Of a stretch of DNA of 64,000 nucleotides, positions 22,488-33,167 are shown one piece after another. The notes beneath the pieces were generated by a model. It was not told where the DNA came from and did no database searches. It saw only the letters and a list, made by a program, of their open reading frames with translations. The first letter of the stretch is position 1. Every line of letters begins with the position of its first letter. The stretch is taken from contig JAGVSM010003683.1 of the NCBI GenBank assembly GCA_022494885.1, positions 81,562-145,561 of the forward strand, read 5' to 3'. Both the position numbers and the translations under genes were made by a program. This DNA comes from Micrasema longulum. Taxonomy: Eukaryota > Arthropoda > Insecta > Trichoptera > Brachycentridae.

Positions 22488-22655
22488 TGCGTTCTTATAA
22501 TTTACCCAAATATTTAATTTGAGGGCCATTTTCAACGAATTGTAAATAACTCACTATAAGAAAATGGGGATCAAGTTGGGGTAGAGTGAGATTCGAACCA
22601 CGGACCTTTGATCCGTGAGTCCGAGACACTAGAGACGGGACCACAACCCGATTTA
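22488..22655 (-). repeat. SINE-B, tRNA-derived SINE
   Basis: On the minus strand: head with ACGGATCAAAGGTCCGT arm and B box GGTTCGAATCTCAC, then AGTGAGTTATTTACAA and AAAATGGCCCTCAAATTA. This is one of the best-preserved copies. Confidence 0.85.
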
Positions 22656-22729
22656 AAATTAAAGTGAAGTAATACCTACATTTATTTTATAATATTTCAA
22701 TATTAGCATATCATTTTCTAATCTTTGGT

Positions 22730-22945
22730 TCGAGCGGTTTGCCATGCTTAAGACCCAGGTTTAATTCGCTGCAAGGTCAATTTGAACTATTTTTATAAAT
22801 GTAGTTACACATTTCATTGTCCCTGGACTGGCGCCTGAATCGTGAAATTGATCACCTTACCTACATGTCATATATCGTCAATTTTGAATTTGTTGTACGT
22901 ATACAGTGGCCTTTACACCATCAGGTGCGGAAAGATGTATAATGG
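22730..22945 (+). repeat. SINE-A copy, partial head
   Basis: The body landmarks CATTGTCCCTGGACTGGC, GATCACCTTACCTACATG and CACCATCAGGTGC are present in order. The tRNA-like head is degraded. Confidence 0.65.
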
Positions 22946-23099
22946 TTATAAAAGTAAAAGTATTAATAACTTCGAAAATAAATTAAAATTACTTTTTTTT
23001 TCAAAACAATACGAATCTCATTTCTTTTGGTTTGCTTTTGAAAAAGCATTTTTTAAATAATATTATTGCTTAGTTAAAAATTAATGAAAATATTTTTTT

Positions 23100-23290
23100 T
23101 TTTGGACGAAGTGTGATTTTGTAGTAGTGCCGCGGACTCTGGATCGATAGGTCAAAAATTCGAATCACGGTCGGTAGGCGGACTCGCCAATTACTACACC
23201 ACGAGGCGGACTTACCTTCACTCGATCAAATTTTTATAATGTTTACCCAAGAGCAGCCATCTAATCGACAACACTTTTCAAAATGCTGGT
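23100..23290 (-). repeat. SINE-A long-form head with second tRNA-like head opposite
   Basis: The minus strand has GCCTCGTGGTGTAGTAATT (A box) and a GATTCGAATT B box. Next to it is the 5' extension (CGAGTGAAGGTAAGTCC, AGATGGCTGCTCT) seen in long SINE-A copies. The same GATTCGAATC-like box also serves a TTTTGTAGTAGTGCCG head on the plus strand, so two heads face each other. Confidence 0.5.
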
Positions 23291-23313
23291 TTTTTTTTCA
23301 CGCATGTACAACT

Positions 23314-23743
23314 GAACGTAGTCATGCAGAAAACCGCCAGTCTACAATTTTGACAAAATGAGATATTGATGTTATCGGGTGCAATAAGTCAATTATTCTA
23401 TGTCCTGCTATAAACAGCCAGACCGTTTTCATACAAAATTTGTTGTATTCATCTTCTAAAAATGGTGTCCATTGCAAAAACGGCATTTCTCAATTTGCAG
23501 AAAACACCCACAGTACTAGAAAAATCATAACGAATTTTGAAAGCATTAAAACTGGCTAAATAAATAATTAAATTGTTGTTTGTAATATGTTTTAAAAAAA
23601 CGAATATATTCATTGTCTATCGTTTGTTAAAGTCAAAAACATTCTAACTGTTGTGTAGATTTGTTTATTCACTATTTTCACAAAGGAGCTATTATCTCAG
23701 TTTCACTTTTCTATGGCTGGCTGCTTTCTGCGTTACTACGTTC
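23314..23743. mobile_element. MITE-1, copy 1 (full length, 430 bp)
   Basis: The left end is GAACGTAGTCATGCAGAAAA and the right end is TTTCTGCGTTACTACGTTC, an inverted repeat of about 25 bases with few mismatches. The target duplication AACT flanks both sides (23310-23313 and 23744-23747). Internal landmarks shared with the other copies are AACAGCCAGACCG, AAAACGGCATTTCTCAATTT and GTCAAAAACATTC. It is non-coding and non-autonomous; the superfamily is not identified. Confidence 0.85.
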
Positions 23744-24241
23744 AACTGTACATTTCGTGCACCTGAACAAAGATGTTTTTTTTTTCCAAATCGATAATTT
23801 GAAATTAATGTTGACAATTCTCACTTTAAGGTTTTAATAGGTTAACTGGATTAAACAGTCGTCGCCGGAAGCCTCCGCGTTCACTCATTTGAATATTTAA
23901 ATTTGCTGCGTAAAATATCACGATATGTCAAAACCTCCTGTCAAATCAAGCGTGCTACAGAGGCTAGTAATCGAGTCACGGCAACTTGTTGTGACTTGTA
24001 TTTATGTTTCAATTTCCAATTGAATGGCTTTATGAAATTAGTAAGAATTTGAACTTGCTAGATGATTGATTATGTGTGAATTTGGTATTCAAGAATTCGC
24101 AAACTTAGCTACGTATGTAAATTCGATCAAATTAAGTGAAATATTAAGTACCATAGATATAGAGAGCATTTTTAGAAGGGAATATTGAACACTAGGCATT
24201 TACCGAATAGTGGATGTTAGATTTTGTGTAAAGTAATCTTT

Positions 24242-24430
24242 TTTTTTCATAGAGTCTTTATTCAATAAAATATACGCATTATTACAATATTAATACATTT
24301 TCAAGAAAACAAAGTATAAAAATATACTTTGTCCCGATAAACTATTCAATAATAGTTTGTCGTCGGGTGCTCAGACATTAGTTTTAATTAAAAATCAAAT
24401 AAAAGAGTACAGACATAATACTGTATACGT
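24242..24430 (-). mobile_element. Retroelement 3' end, antisense copy
   Basis: On the minus strand it reads ATGTCTGAGCACCCGACGAC, AAACTATTATTGAATAG, TTTATCGGGACAAAG and finally GAATAAAGACTC plus A-rich sequence. The same order occurs on the plus strand at 53125-53332. An AATAAA signal next to an A-run indicates a polyadenylated retroelement end. Confidence 0.7.
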
Positions 24431-24939
24431 ATAATATAATAAACATATATTATTTTGTTCTTGATGCTTTAAAAAAATATTATTAAGAAGAAAAAACTCA
24501 ACAAAACCAGATAAAAATGTTATTAAGAAATATTTTTCGAAAAGTAAGGAAAAATGTTAAAATAATACAATTAAAATTAAAGAATAGCCATTTACTTGAA
24601 ATTTTTTTAAATATAGGAAACAAATATAAACACATATATAAATAGTGTGTGCTCAATGTAATCAAAACAAGATAAAAAATAAAACAAAATAAATCGAAAA
24701 TTTCAATTCCACAGAAAAAATAAAAACAATAAGAAAATTAAAAGAACCTTTTAAAATTAAGATCTCTGCTCAACGAGATTCTTTGAATTTCATCACTCAA
24801 ATAACAGCCCCTAGCTAAAGAATTATAATAATTAAATTATTCATCAATTCCTTGTTCCTTTTTTGAGAATCTGTAGTCTAGATGTGAAACATTGGGCACA
24901 ATTTTAGATCATAGAGACTTTGAAAATCTTGACTAAATC

Positions 24940-25115
24940 ATTTGAATAAATCCGTAGCACGTGACAACAAAATAAATTATTTTAATTAAATTACAAATTT
25001 AAAAGCTTCAATTAAATTAACTTTACAATAGAATCACCATGTAAAGCGCCCTTGAGTTATTTTATTACGAAAATGGCGCTATATAAGTTATCCACAATAA
25101 ATAAATAAAATAAAA
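24940..25115 (+). mobile_element. CR1-like LINE 3' UTR, tail-only copy
   Basis: TAAATCATTTGAATAAATCC, GTAGCACGTGACAACAAAAT and AAAGCGCCCTTGAGTTATTT match the 3' UTR of the 58.6-kb LINE nearly base for base. It lacks any ORF2 sequence, a typical extreme 5' truncation. Confidence 0.8.
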
Positions 25116-25524
25116 TATACCGTTTGTGGCCTAAAAATAAAAAGCATTTTATCTATATTTACACTAATAATATTACAAATATCTAATTGGCCAACACATG
25201 TTTACATTTGAATTACAATGTCTTTTACTATGTTTCTTAATATGTATTTTGTTTTACTACGTATTATTCCGAGTTTTTAAATATATTTTTTACTATGTTT
25301 GTTACTACATTTTTAACTTTAACATTTAACTGTGTATTTTACTATGTTTTTACCAACATTTTTTCTATGTCTACTACCTTTATTATTGTTTGTATATATT
25401 CATGCATTTTTTTACTGGCTTATAACGACGTAAAATAAACCTTGTTAGACATTCAAAGTTACTTTGTTCAAATGAATAATTTCATCTACATAATATGATA
25501 AAAACAATTATACAAAAATAATAA

Positions 25525-26085
25525 TCAATGAGAAAGTGTGTTTGTTTGTGAGTCCTTCGCGTCTCAACGGGGCGACCGACCGACTTATTTTTTTTGCAAA
25601 AGTATATCCGAAGAGACGATAAAATAAATAAATTACTTCCTCATTTCAAAAAATATTTTTAAAGTACATTGAAAAAATAATGAAATACAGTAAAAATAAG
25701 CAACATTATTTGAAAATGAGCAGGCAGTAAGGTGGGATGTAAATTTTGAAATTGATTCACTTGCTTTATCTATTGTTAGTTTGATTTACCTATCGTTTTA
25801 GTTTTGTACCCAGTAGATTTTTGGATTTGTGAACAAAATTTTATTTTTTATTTTCATTATTTTTTTTTATTTTTATTTAACGATGTTACGTCGCCATAGG
25901 CAAACGGATCATTGCATTTCTTTAATAGCAATATTTGAAATACCAATTCTGATAAAATATTATATATCAGTCCATCGGGAATGTATTTAGTGATAAACGA
26001 AAACTCTTATTGACAAACGACACATATTAATAACCTGAATAATTTCTCTTTAATACCGCCTGAGTGGAGCCGCGGGTAAAAGGTA
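25525..26085 (+). mobile_element. Helitron-like or related non-autonomous element, ends only
   Basis: The phrase GTGTTTGTTTGTGAGTCCTT then GTCTCAACGGGGCGACCGAC, and later GGAGCCGCGGGTAAAAGGTA, resembles the start and end of non-autonomous elements frequent in insect genomes, whose 3' end reads AGCCGCGGGnAAAAGCTAGT. The interior (25620-26040) is AT-rich and unassigned. Resemblance is from memory; no search was made. Confidence 0.4.
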
Positions 26086-26424
26086 GTATATAATATATTG
26101 AAAATGCTATTTAAATTCTGAAACATAAAACAAAAACAAAAACAGATTCTATAATTTCCAATGAATGAAACGTGGAAAACGTACATAATATCATTAAAGG
26201 TACTTTTGGATACCAAATATATTTTTTGTATAATTTTTGGCACCGTTTTTTGGCCAGTAAACTTTTTTATATCTACCTAATGGTAACAATTACGAATCGT
26301 ATGTACCCGGAATATCTTCATTATTTAAAAACAAACTGAACATGACATTATACAAATATTTTATTAAACCGGATGTCTTATATAAAAAAGTATTTTTTCA
26401 AGTAATGAGCTATTCCCTCGTTTT

Positions 26425-26670
26425 TTTTATGGGACCCCGGGAGGCTGTTACTCATATTTCAAAGTCGTGCGACCGTTTTTCTTCTCATGCTGAGCTGAAG
26501 ATGCCCGCAAAAAATCAACTAGTCTTAAACGTAGGCGTACGCTGGCTTCATACACTTCATGCTTTTCTCTCAAACATCTTCCCGCCTTTAACGCTCCCAC
26601 GTGACGCATTTTCCAACCACCCCTCGTATTTAAGAAAATATCGTCGACCTTGTATCCATTGTGTTTATAT
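26425..26670. other. GC-richer block with E2F-like and E-box words
   Basis: It contains TTCCCGCC at 26579-26586 and CACGTGACG from 26598. It is open in one frame on each strand (about 80-120 codons), without a recognisable domain. It could be a promoter, an unknown repeat or a decayed gene piece. The open frames lack support beyond length. Confidence 0.3.
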
Positions 26671-27006
26671 AAAAAAAATTTCTTCAAAAAGTATTTTTAA
26701 GCAGTAATACAATGAAGGAGTTTGCCTTTTGTCTAAACTGTTGGGCAGATTATCTTTTTTTACATTCTAAGTTATCTTTTAGTCCGCGTCCAAGCCGATT
26801 AAAAATACCGTTCTATGGGTGAAATAGAACCAATATCTTAGACGAGTGTTATTGCATCAATGACTAACTCTCGGGTAAGAATAATACCTAGTACCTATCA
26901 TTTTTGAGGTTCATGATTCAATTGCTGGTAGGGTAAACCTTAATTTGTTGTTTTGCAAGTGATTTTAAACTACAATATTTAATTTTTTTTTTATAGAAAT
27001 AAAAAC

Positions 27007-27690
27007 AAGTGATACTTTAATCCACAAATTTGGAATATACAGTGACCGGTTTCATTGCTTTCACGACATCTTTGAGACTGGTATCTTTATTAAGGAGTTC
27101 AGTGTATTACATACAATACAAAGCAGAGGTAAGGATAGATAATTCAAAATTCATTCTTTTGATTTAAAAAAATAGCGTAACAATAATTCATATTTCACCC
27201 GAGGGCTAAACTTGACAAAGTAAAAATTCTCGAAATAAATAGATTAAAAAATAAACCCGACGAAGAATTACTTAATGTACAGATAACACACGTGCATTCT
27301 TCATTACTATACGCATTGTAATATATTTTTACTAATGGCTTTTTACCTTTTGTTTTTCAGAAATCATAATTGACAAAAAACACACTCACGATAGATGGGA
27401 CACTAAAAATATAAATAATACATAAACAATACTTAAACTTATTAAAATAGCATTATATCAACTCATTAGCTAACTCGAAAATTTTTCATTAATGATACTA
27501 AAGATAAAAATATTTTTATTTAATTTATTTTCATATAATTTTGAATTCTCTATCCTTACTTCTGTTTTGTATAAATACACTTAACTCCTTAATTAAGATA
27601 CCAGTCTCGAAGATGTCGTGAGAGCGATAAAACTGGTCATTGAATATTCCAAATTTATGAATCATAGTATCACTCGTCTTTTATTTCTAT
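27007..27690. mobile_element. Inverted-arm element with GAAACCGGTC blocks, Penelope-like candidate
   Basis: Arms of about 155 bases (27007-27165 and 27535-27690) are inverted copies, sharing TCTTTATTAAGGAGTT, AGGTAAGGATAGATAATTC and the word GACATCTTTGAGACTGG. In each outward-reading arm CCAGTCTC is followed by GAAGATGTCGTGAAAGC-like sequence and then GAAACCGGTCACTG; CCAGT and ACTGG can pair as hammerhead stem I. The 370-base spacer has no RT motif. The same layout is seen at 4590-4908. Confidence 0.55.
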
Positions 27691-27699
27691 AATTAATTA

Positions 27700-29300
27700 C
27701 AATAAACTTTCATCAAGAATTTTCACTTACAAATTTCAACGATTGTAATTTTTTTTTCGTAATTTATATTCAGAGCGTTGGAGTTAAATTTTAAAATGTA
27801 TATAGCTTTATAATCTAATTTGGTATTTCAAATGTAAACAAAATACCGTAACGAAAATCAGTTAAGTTTACTCGGATAAAAAATATAAGTACCCATAGAA
27901 TATTACTACTAAATACAATTTTTATCCAAACTTGATACATTTATTAACATACAAGTTTCCCATTACGAAACAGAAAAATGTATTTTTGTGTGCATAATTG
28001 ATTTACTTAACTGAATTACACAGTTTTCGCCACTATTTGTGTAATTGCCATTTGGTCTTAAATATGTAAATATGTACAAACATTTAATTTTATATTTGTA
28101 AAATTCTGTTCTTGTATAATATAACTTTACCTAAGACCCATTACGTTTATTGTTAACTATCCGTTTGGAATCATTTTTAGTCTAGTATCAAGTGTCTATT
28201 ATGTTATAAGCATATTATTGTGAATACGCGTGTGGATTTCAATATTTAAAAAAAAAAAAAAAGGATGATATATCCGCCATAAGCCCTTATACAATTTGCC
28301 AAACTCAAAGAGAAAAGATCAGTGAAAGCAAGAGAGGTAAATTTAAATAAATTGGGTTAGTACATTAAAATAGAAAAAATGAAAGTAAAATGTCTGTAAA
28401 ATGATTTTAGGGTATGTGGAGGGAGTGCTTTTACTGTAATATTTTTATGTACCTAGAACGTAAGGCAATCATCTTACGGTTGAAGATTGGACTTTTTTTG
28501 GACGGATTGGATTGTACTTTCACATTTTTATCAGATGCACGATTTGTGTTCTATTTTTATTTATTTTTTAATGTAAGTTCGGGCTTGCTATTTTTTTTTA
28601 TATTTTATCAATATGATTTATTGATAAAACCGTCTGAAAATAGAAAAAATAATTTGAAAGTTACGCTCATTTATTTTTTCTTTTTAGGTGATGGATCAGC
28701 CTTTTTTGAATGTAACATAAAACAAAAATTCTTATTTCTACTAGCATTTGGGACTTGTGGGCCAAAGGCACCCCCCTCTGATGGCCGGGCAATTTCTGTC
28801 TGTCTTTATCTTTAGGGTAAACTTATTACCGAGGATTCCAACGGATATTAGCTACGGCAGGGTTACATCAGGGCCAAATCATAATCATTCAAAAATTAAA
28901 AATAATTCCAAAATTTCACAGGCAACCTTAGAAAAACCATCTTAAAAATTTTATAAAAAATTTGAAATGGAAATATACTTAAGTGGTTTTTATTTTTAAT
29001 GTATCTATTTTCTGCGTTCTAAGGATGAAACATGATAAAAAAAATATAAAAAAAATCATTCATAGATTTAAAAAAAATAAATTATATTGATTAGTTCATA
29101 CAAATTTCTCAGTTTATACTTATAATCGAAAATCAGACTCCTCCTTTCCCCACTTCCTTCTCATGTTTTAATGTTGTACCCGCTAGATTAAACATTTTTA
29201 TAATAAGTGCAACTTGGTGCTAGCTTCTAATATCCCGTGTCATATTAGCATGTTGATATTTAATTTTTGTGTTTCCACTATGGTAAAGGTGAATAATGGA
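27700..29300. other. AT-rich stretch, no gene seen
   Basis: A poly(A) run lies at 28247-28261. A 133-codon plus frame at 28414-28815 is Phe/Leu/Tyr-rich from T-rich sequence and shows no domain. The patch TGGGCCAAAGGCACCCCCCT near 28760 is unusually C-rich but unassigned. Confidence 0.4.
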
Positions 29301-29318
29301 ACTTGCATGCTAGTGTAA

Positions 29319-29366
29319 TTAGTGTCCTGACGAAGAGACAAGTACGAATTGAAACCGGGAGAATCA
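29319..29366 (+). ncRNA. Hammerhead-like motif, copy 1 (degenerate)
   Basis: AGTGTC, CTGACGA, AGAGAC, then GAAACCGG followed by GA. The catalytic strands CTGANGA and GAAA are intact, but the expected TA before the stem I strand is GA and stem II is partly lost. Probably inactive. Confidence 0.4.
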
Positions 29367-29504
29367 AATAAGTTAGTTAGTGTTTATATAATTACAATTA
29401 TTGTTATTTTTTAAATATGTAATGTGGATTCCAAGAGTTCTTATAATATAATCAATCAAATCTTATAGTATACAAAATAATTTACAGTTAACAAATTACA
29501 AACA

Positions 29505-29800
29505 GAGATGGAGAATACCTTAAATAAGGGAATATGGAAGTCTAGACATTTACAGGGCTTATGACCTGTCTGGTTTAAGTGGCCACTTTACTCTCTGTGT
29601 AACATTCACCATTTTGCCTATGTTTGAACATCTATATTTCTTCAATTCTTACATTTGTTGATTTTAGTGAAGTTAAAAAGCTGAAACTTTTATTGTTGTG
29701 AAGAGAATCATCTGACTGAATTATTTAATATACTAGGCAACGCCTGAAAACCATTTTTCAATTTTTAAACTTCTTCTTGGACCAGTTGGTTTCATTACAA
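29505..29800 (+). mobile_element. FB foldback element, left half
   Basis: AAGGGAATATGGAAGTCTAG, TTTACAGGGCTTATGACCTG and TTTAAGTGGCCACTTTAC are arm sequence. The inner motif ATACTAGGCAACGCCTGAAA follows. There is no right arm, so this is a broken copy. Confidence 0.7.
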
Positions 29801-29804
29801 TATT

Positions 29805-30130
29805 TGTAAAATAGAACCAGATCTCTGGACGAGTATTTTCGACTCGTCGGCTGCTCTCAAGTCTGAATCAGAAAAATAATTGAAGATAAATCTACCTCGT
29901 TGCGTAGTGGTTCAAGAGATCGCCTAGTACCGAGATGTCCCAGCTTCGATTCCTGGCATGGTTGACATGAAAAATTAATTAAAATCGGTGTTTTTACACT
30001 AAGATATTTTGTAGTCCCTGGACTTGTACCTGAAAAAGCGTAAGACTAATAATAAAATCAAGACACGCTTTGATTAGTGTAATGTACCATTCCAGTGCTC
30101 GAAGCAACATAAGGTGCAAAAAGGAAATGT
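29805..30130 (+). repeat. SINE-A, long form
   Basis: The 5' extension (AAAATAGAACCAGATC, CGACTCGTCGGCTGCTCTC) precedes the tRNA-like head CCTCGTTGCGTAGTGG and its box CTTCGATTCCTGG. The body (TAGTCCCTGGACTTG, CAACATAAGGTGC) follows and runs directly into the next hammerhead-like motif. Confidence 0.7.
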
Positions 30131-30145
30131 AATTTGAATATGTAA

Positions 30146-30195
30146 TTAGTGTCCTGACGAAGAGACGGATAGGCTTCAAAACTGGTAGACATAGA
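30146..30195 (+). ncRNA. Hammerhead-like motif, copy 2
   Basis: Stem I strands TGTC (30150) and GACA (30188) pair. The core CTGACGA is intact. The second core is CAAA, not GAAA, followed by ACTGGTA. The motif resembles a type I hammerhead with a minimal stem III, but the changed G should impair catalysis. Confidence 0.45.
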
Positions 30196-30199
30196 AAAG

Positions 30200-31250
30200 T
30201 CAGAGATAAAATAAATGAATATGTTTTTAAAATAAAAATAAATTAAACGTCATTCTGTGTTATTATTAAAATAAAGGTATTTAAATTAGGTATTTATATT
30301 AATTCATTGAAGGGTTAATATTGTATTCCTTAGCAAGCAAAACATTTTTATTACAAAAAATCGTATTTACTATTAAATAAACAGGTAGGTATGTCAATAT
30401 TTATATTTCTGAACATTTAAAACATCTTTTTTGTGTTGTTTTAGTAAGGAAACGGGAGAAAAAAAGGGAAAGGAAAGCATAATCAAAGAAAGATCAAACA
30501 CAAAAAATGGAAAACTTACCTTAAATAAATAGAACGCAGCCCACAAAACCTTTACTGATTTAAAAATAACACTGAATTTTATCAACCTAGTTCACGTAGA
30601 TAGATATTACGATTTATATACGTATTCAAAGCCAAAATTTTCGGTTTTGGAAAAAAACACAATACTTTTGTTGTAAACAAAATACTTTCATTGGATAAAA
30701 CAAAAAGGCGAACGTACTTAAATGAACTGGAGTGAACTATTCAACAGTTATTCAATATTCTAAATGAAATGGTCAAAACTAAATAAATGTATTGCGTTTA
30801 TTCAAGAAAAAACACACAAAAAAGTGTTTATTTTATAGTAGAAATAAATTCTTAAGTTTGTTTATTTTTGACCATTAGATTTATGTATTCATTTATGAAA
30901 ATCATACCGTCTTTATATAAATACAAAGTACAAAAGAACAAATGAAAAATGTAAGACCAATTACAGATTTCAGATTAATTTAATATGAATGCATTAGGAG
31001 AGGGGAAAAAAATTAAAAAAATTAAATGTAAATAAACATATAAATATAAATATTCAATAAAAAGTACATAAAAAGGAGAAGATATTGTACAGTTCCAACT
31101 ATACTTTCCTCCCCTCTCTTTCTGCTTCCATGAACATATTTATTTCTCATTAAAAATTCACAACCAAAAATAATTAATTAGATGCAGGTAGTAGATGTAC
31201 ATATGAATAAGTAAAAATTAAGAATTGAAATTAAAAGTTTTTTTTTTAAT
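30200..31250. other. AT-rich stretch, no gene seen
   Basis: A and T runs with no recognised motif. Small minus-strand frames are not supported. Confidence 0.4.
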
Positions 31251-31254
31251 AAAA

Positions 31255-31430
31255 AAGAAATATTTGCGTTTTTATGATTTACCCAAATATTTAATTTTAA
31301 GGGAAATTTTCAACGAGTCGTAAATAACTCACTATTAGAAAATGGAATCAAGTTGGGGTAGAGTGGGTTTCGAACCACAGACCTTTGGTCCATGAGTCCG
31401 AGACACTAGCCACAGGACCACAACCTGATT
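31255..31430 (-). repeat. SINE-B, tRNA-derived SINE
   Basis: On the minus strand: head with B box GGTTCGAAACCCAC, body AGTGAGTTATTTACGA, and 3' end with AAACGCAAATATTTC. Collinear with the other SINE-B copies. Confidence 0.8.
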
Positions 31431-31619
31431 TCAAATTATTAAATTGAAAAAATTAAAATTAAAAGTTAAAATTAAAATTACATTACATAAGTAGTATTTA
31501 CATTGCCCAATTACTGTAGCACCCAGGGATGGGTAAAAAAATAAAATAATATAATGCGTTTGTTTAAGAAAAAAAACACATTTGTTTATTTTATCATCGT
31601 CATCATTCCCTTTCTCCAC

Positions 31620-31860
31620 TTAATGGTGCATGAAGCACTGCATTGGTACACCAATCGCAGTATTAATTACTTTTTGTTACATGAAGGTAAGATGATCAGT
31701 CTCACGCTTCAGTTACCAATCCAAGGACTGTGAAATATGAATAGTGTAAAAACACCCTTTAAAATAAATATGCTTTATCCACCATGTCGGGCATCGAACC
31801 CGAGACCTTTCGCATTGTAGGCAAACGCGCTGACTATTACACCACGAGGCCGACAACATT
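31620..31860 (-). repeat. SINE-A, tRNA-derived SINE
   Basis: The minus strand starts GGCCTCGTGGTGTAATAGTC (A box), continues GCGCGTTTGCCTAC and has the B box GGGTTCGATGCCCG. The body landmarks follow in order, down to ATGCACCATTAAG. The best-preserved head of the family. Confidence 0.85.
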
Positions 31861-31869
31861 TTATAAACA

Positions 31870-32075
31870 CAATCATCATCATCAAACCCTTATTCGCAAC
31901 CTGGTGCATAGGACACATCACTGTTCTCGAATATCTGTTACAGTAATTTAAGTCTATCTGTCGTACGCGTCATGGACAGATAAATACTTAAGAGTATAAC
32001 CACCATTCAAATTAATATTTGATGTCGACCTTCCTAAGAATCAAATCCATTTAAAAAAATATAATCCTGTGTGTA
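31870..32075. other. Spacer between SINE copies
   Basis: Contains a weak SINE-A-like 3' fragment (CAACCTGGTGCATAGGACAC). Nothing else was recognised. Confidence 0.35.
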
Positions 32076-32079
32076 AAAT

Positions 32080-32440
32080 AGAACCAAGTTTGTTTTAGAC
32101 TCGATGGCTGCTCTCGTTTAAAAATGTTGTAAAAGGAAAGTGGAGAAAAGCTTGACTCGTAGTGAGCATTTGTTTACCATGCTAGAGAGCTAAGATCCGA
32201 AATCCTGGGAATTTTCATGCAAGAGGTCTCGGGTTTGATTCCCGGCATGGTTGACATTAAATATTGGTTTTAAAGGGTGTTTTTACCCGAAAAAGTTTTA
32301 TAGTCACTGGACTGCCAGCTGAGGCGTAACACTGGTTATCTTTCCTTCATGTAACATAAATGATCTAGATATGCTTCGATTGGTATAGATCAATACAGCG
32401 CCCTATGCACCATTAGGTCCTAAAAGAGAATGATGATTAC
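32080..32440 (+). repeat. SINE-A, long form
   Basis: It has the extension ACTCGATGGCTGCTCTCG and the box GGGTTTGATTCCCGGCATGG. The body includes TAGTCACTGGACTGCCAGC and ATGCACCATTAGG. An internal duplication of the anticodon region makes the head longer than usual. Confidence 0.7.
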
Positions 32441-32615
32441 GATGTTTTCACAAATGTAAAATTGCTAATGCACCATCAGATGCAAATGAGATTTTTAGAA
32501 TGATGATAATTGAATCGAAAAAAAAATACATATCCATTTAAAATTTGGTGTACTTTTAAACATCGACTACAAAACAAATAATTTGAATTTTCAACTAAAT
32601 AATTTAGGCAAATGA

Positions 32616-32835
32616 TCATTTGAACGTAGTTATGCTGAAAGCAGCCAGCCATAGAAAAATAAAACTGTGATAATAGCACTTTTGTGGAAAGGGTGAATAA
32701 TCGAATTTACCCAACAGTTGGAATGTTTTTTACTTTCACAAATGATAATAATGCACGCGTTTGTTTTTATACATGACAAAAAATAATTTAATTATATATA
32801 TATGATAAGAAGTAATAATTTTTAAAGTCTGCCTG
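32616..32835 (-). mobile_element. MITE-1, partial reverse copy
   Basis: The plus strand starts with the terminus GAACGTAGTTATGCTGAAAG and continues CCATAGAAAAATAAAACTG, the reverse complement of the 3' half of MITE-1 copy 1. It ends before the internal AACAGCCAG region, so half the element is missing. Confidence 0.7.
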
Positions 32836-32849
32836 ACCACACAACCTAA

Positions 32850-33090
32850 GATGTGCATTTCGCAGAAAACAGCCAGCTCTAGTTGGTTATGTCATTATGT
32901 ACTGATCATATTATGTTATGTTTATATTAGGGTACTTAATTTTAAAGAATCACTTAATCCATTTTGTTAAATTAATTTAATTATTTACTTTTTAAAGGAA
33001 TTATGGTGTTTTTTTTTAGTTCGGCTTACTGAAAAACCTAAAATATGCATTTTGCAGAAGACGGCCAGATGTAATATTAAAAGAAACATC
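32850..33090. repeat. Pair of MITE-1-like short repeats
   Basis: Two related words, CCTAAGATGTGCATTTCGC then AGAAAACAGCCAG (near 32868), and CCTAAAATATGCATTTTGC then AGAAGACGGCCAG (near 33038), lie in the same orientation. They resemble the internal and terminal parts of MITE-1 but are not a recognisable whole element. Confidence 0.4.
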
Positions 33091-33167
33091 ATAAGAGCGA
33101 CATTTATTTTCATGACATTTTGACATAGTGGAATTTTCAGAAGGTGATTATTACAGTTTTTATGTAT

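Noticed and set aside
26342..26707. A 121-codon plus-strand frame overlapping a 79-codon minus frame
   Set aside because: Neither shows a motif; opposite open frames are expected in a GC-richer block. Kept only as a composition finding.
28414..28815. A 133-codon plus-strand frame
   Set aside because: Phe/Leu/Tyr-rich from T-rich DNA, no domain, no start context or splice sites; judged a chance frame.
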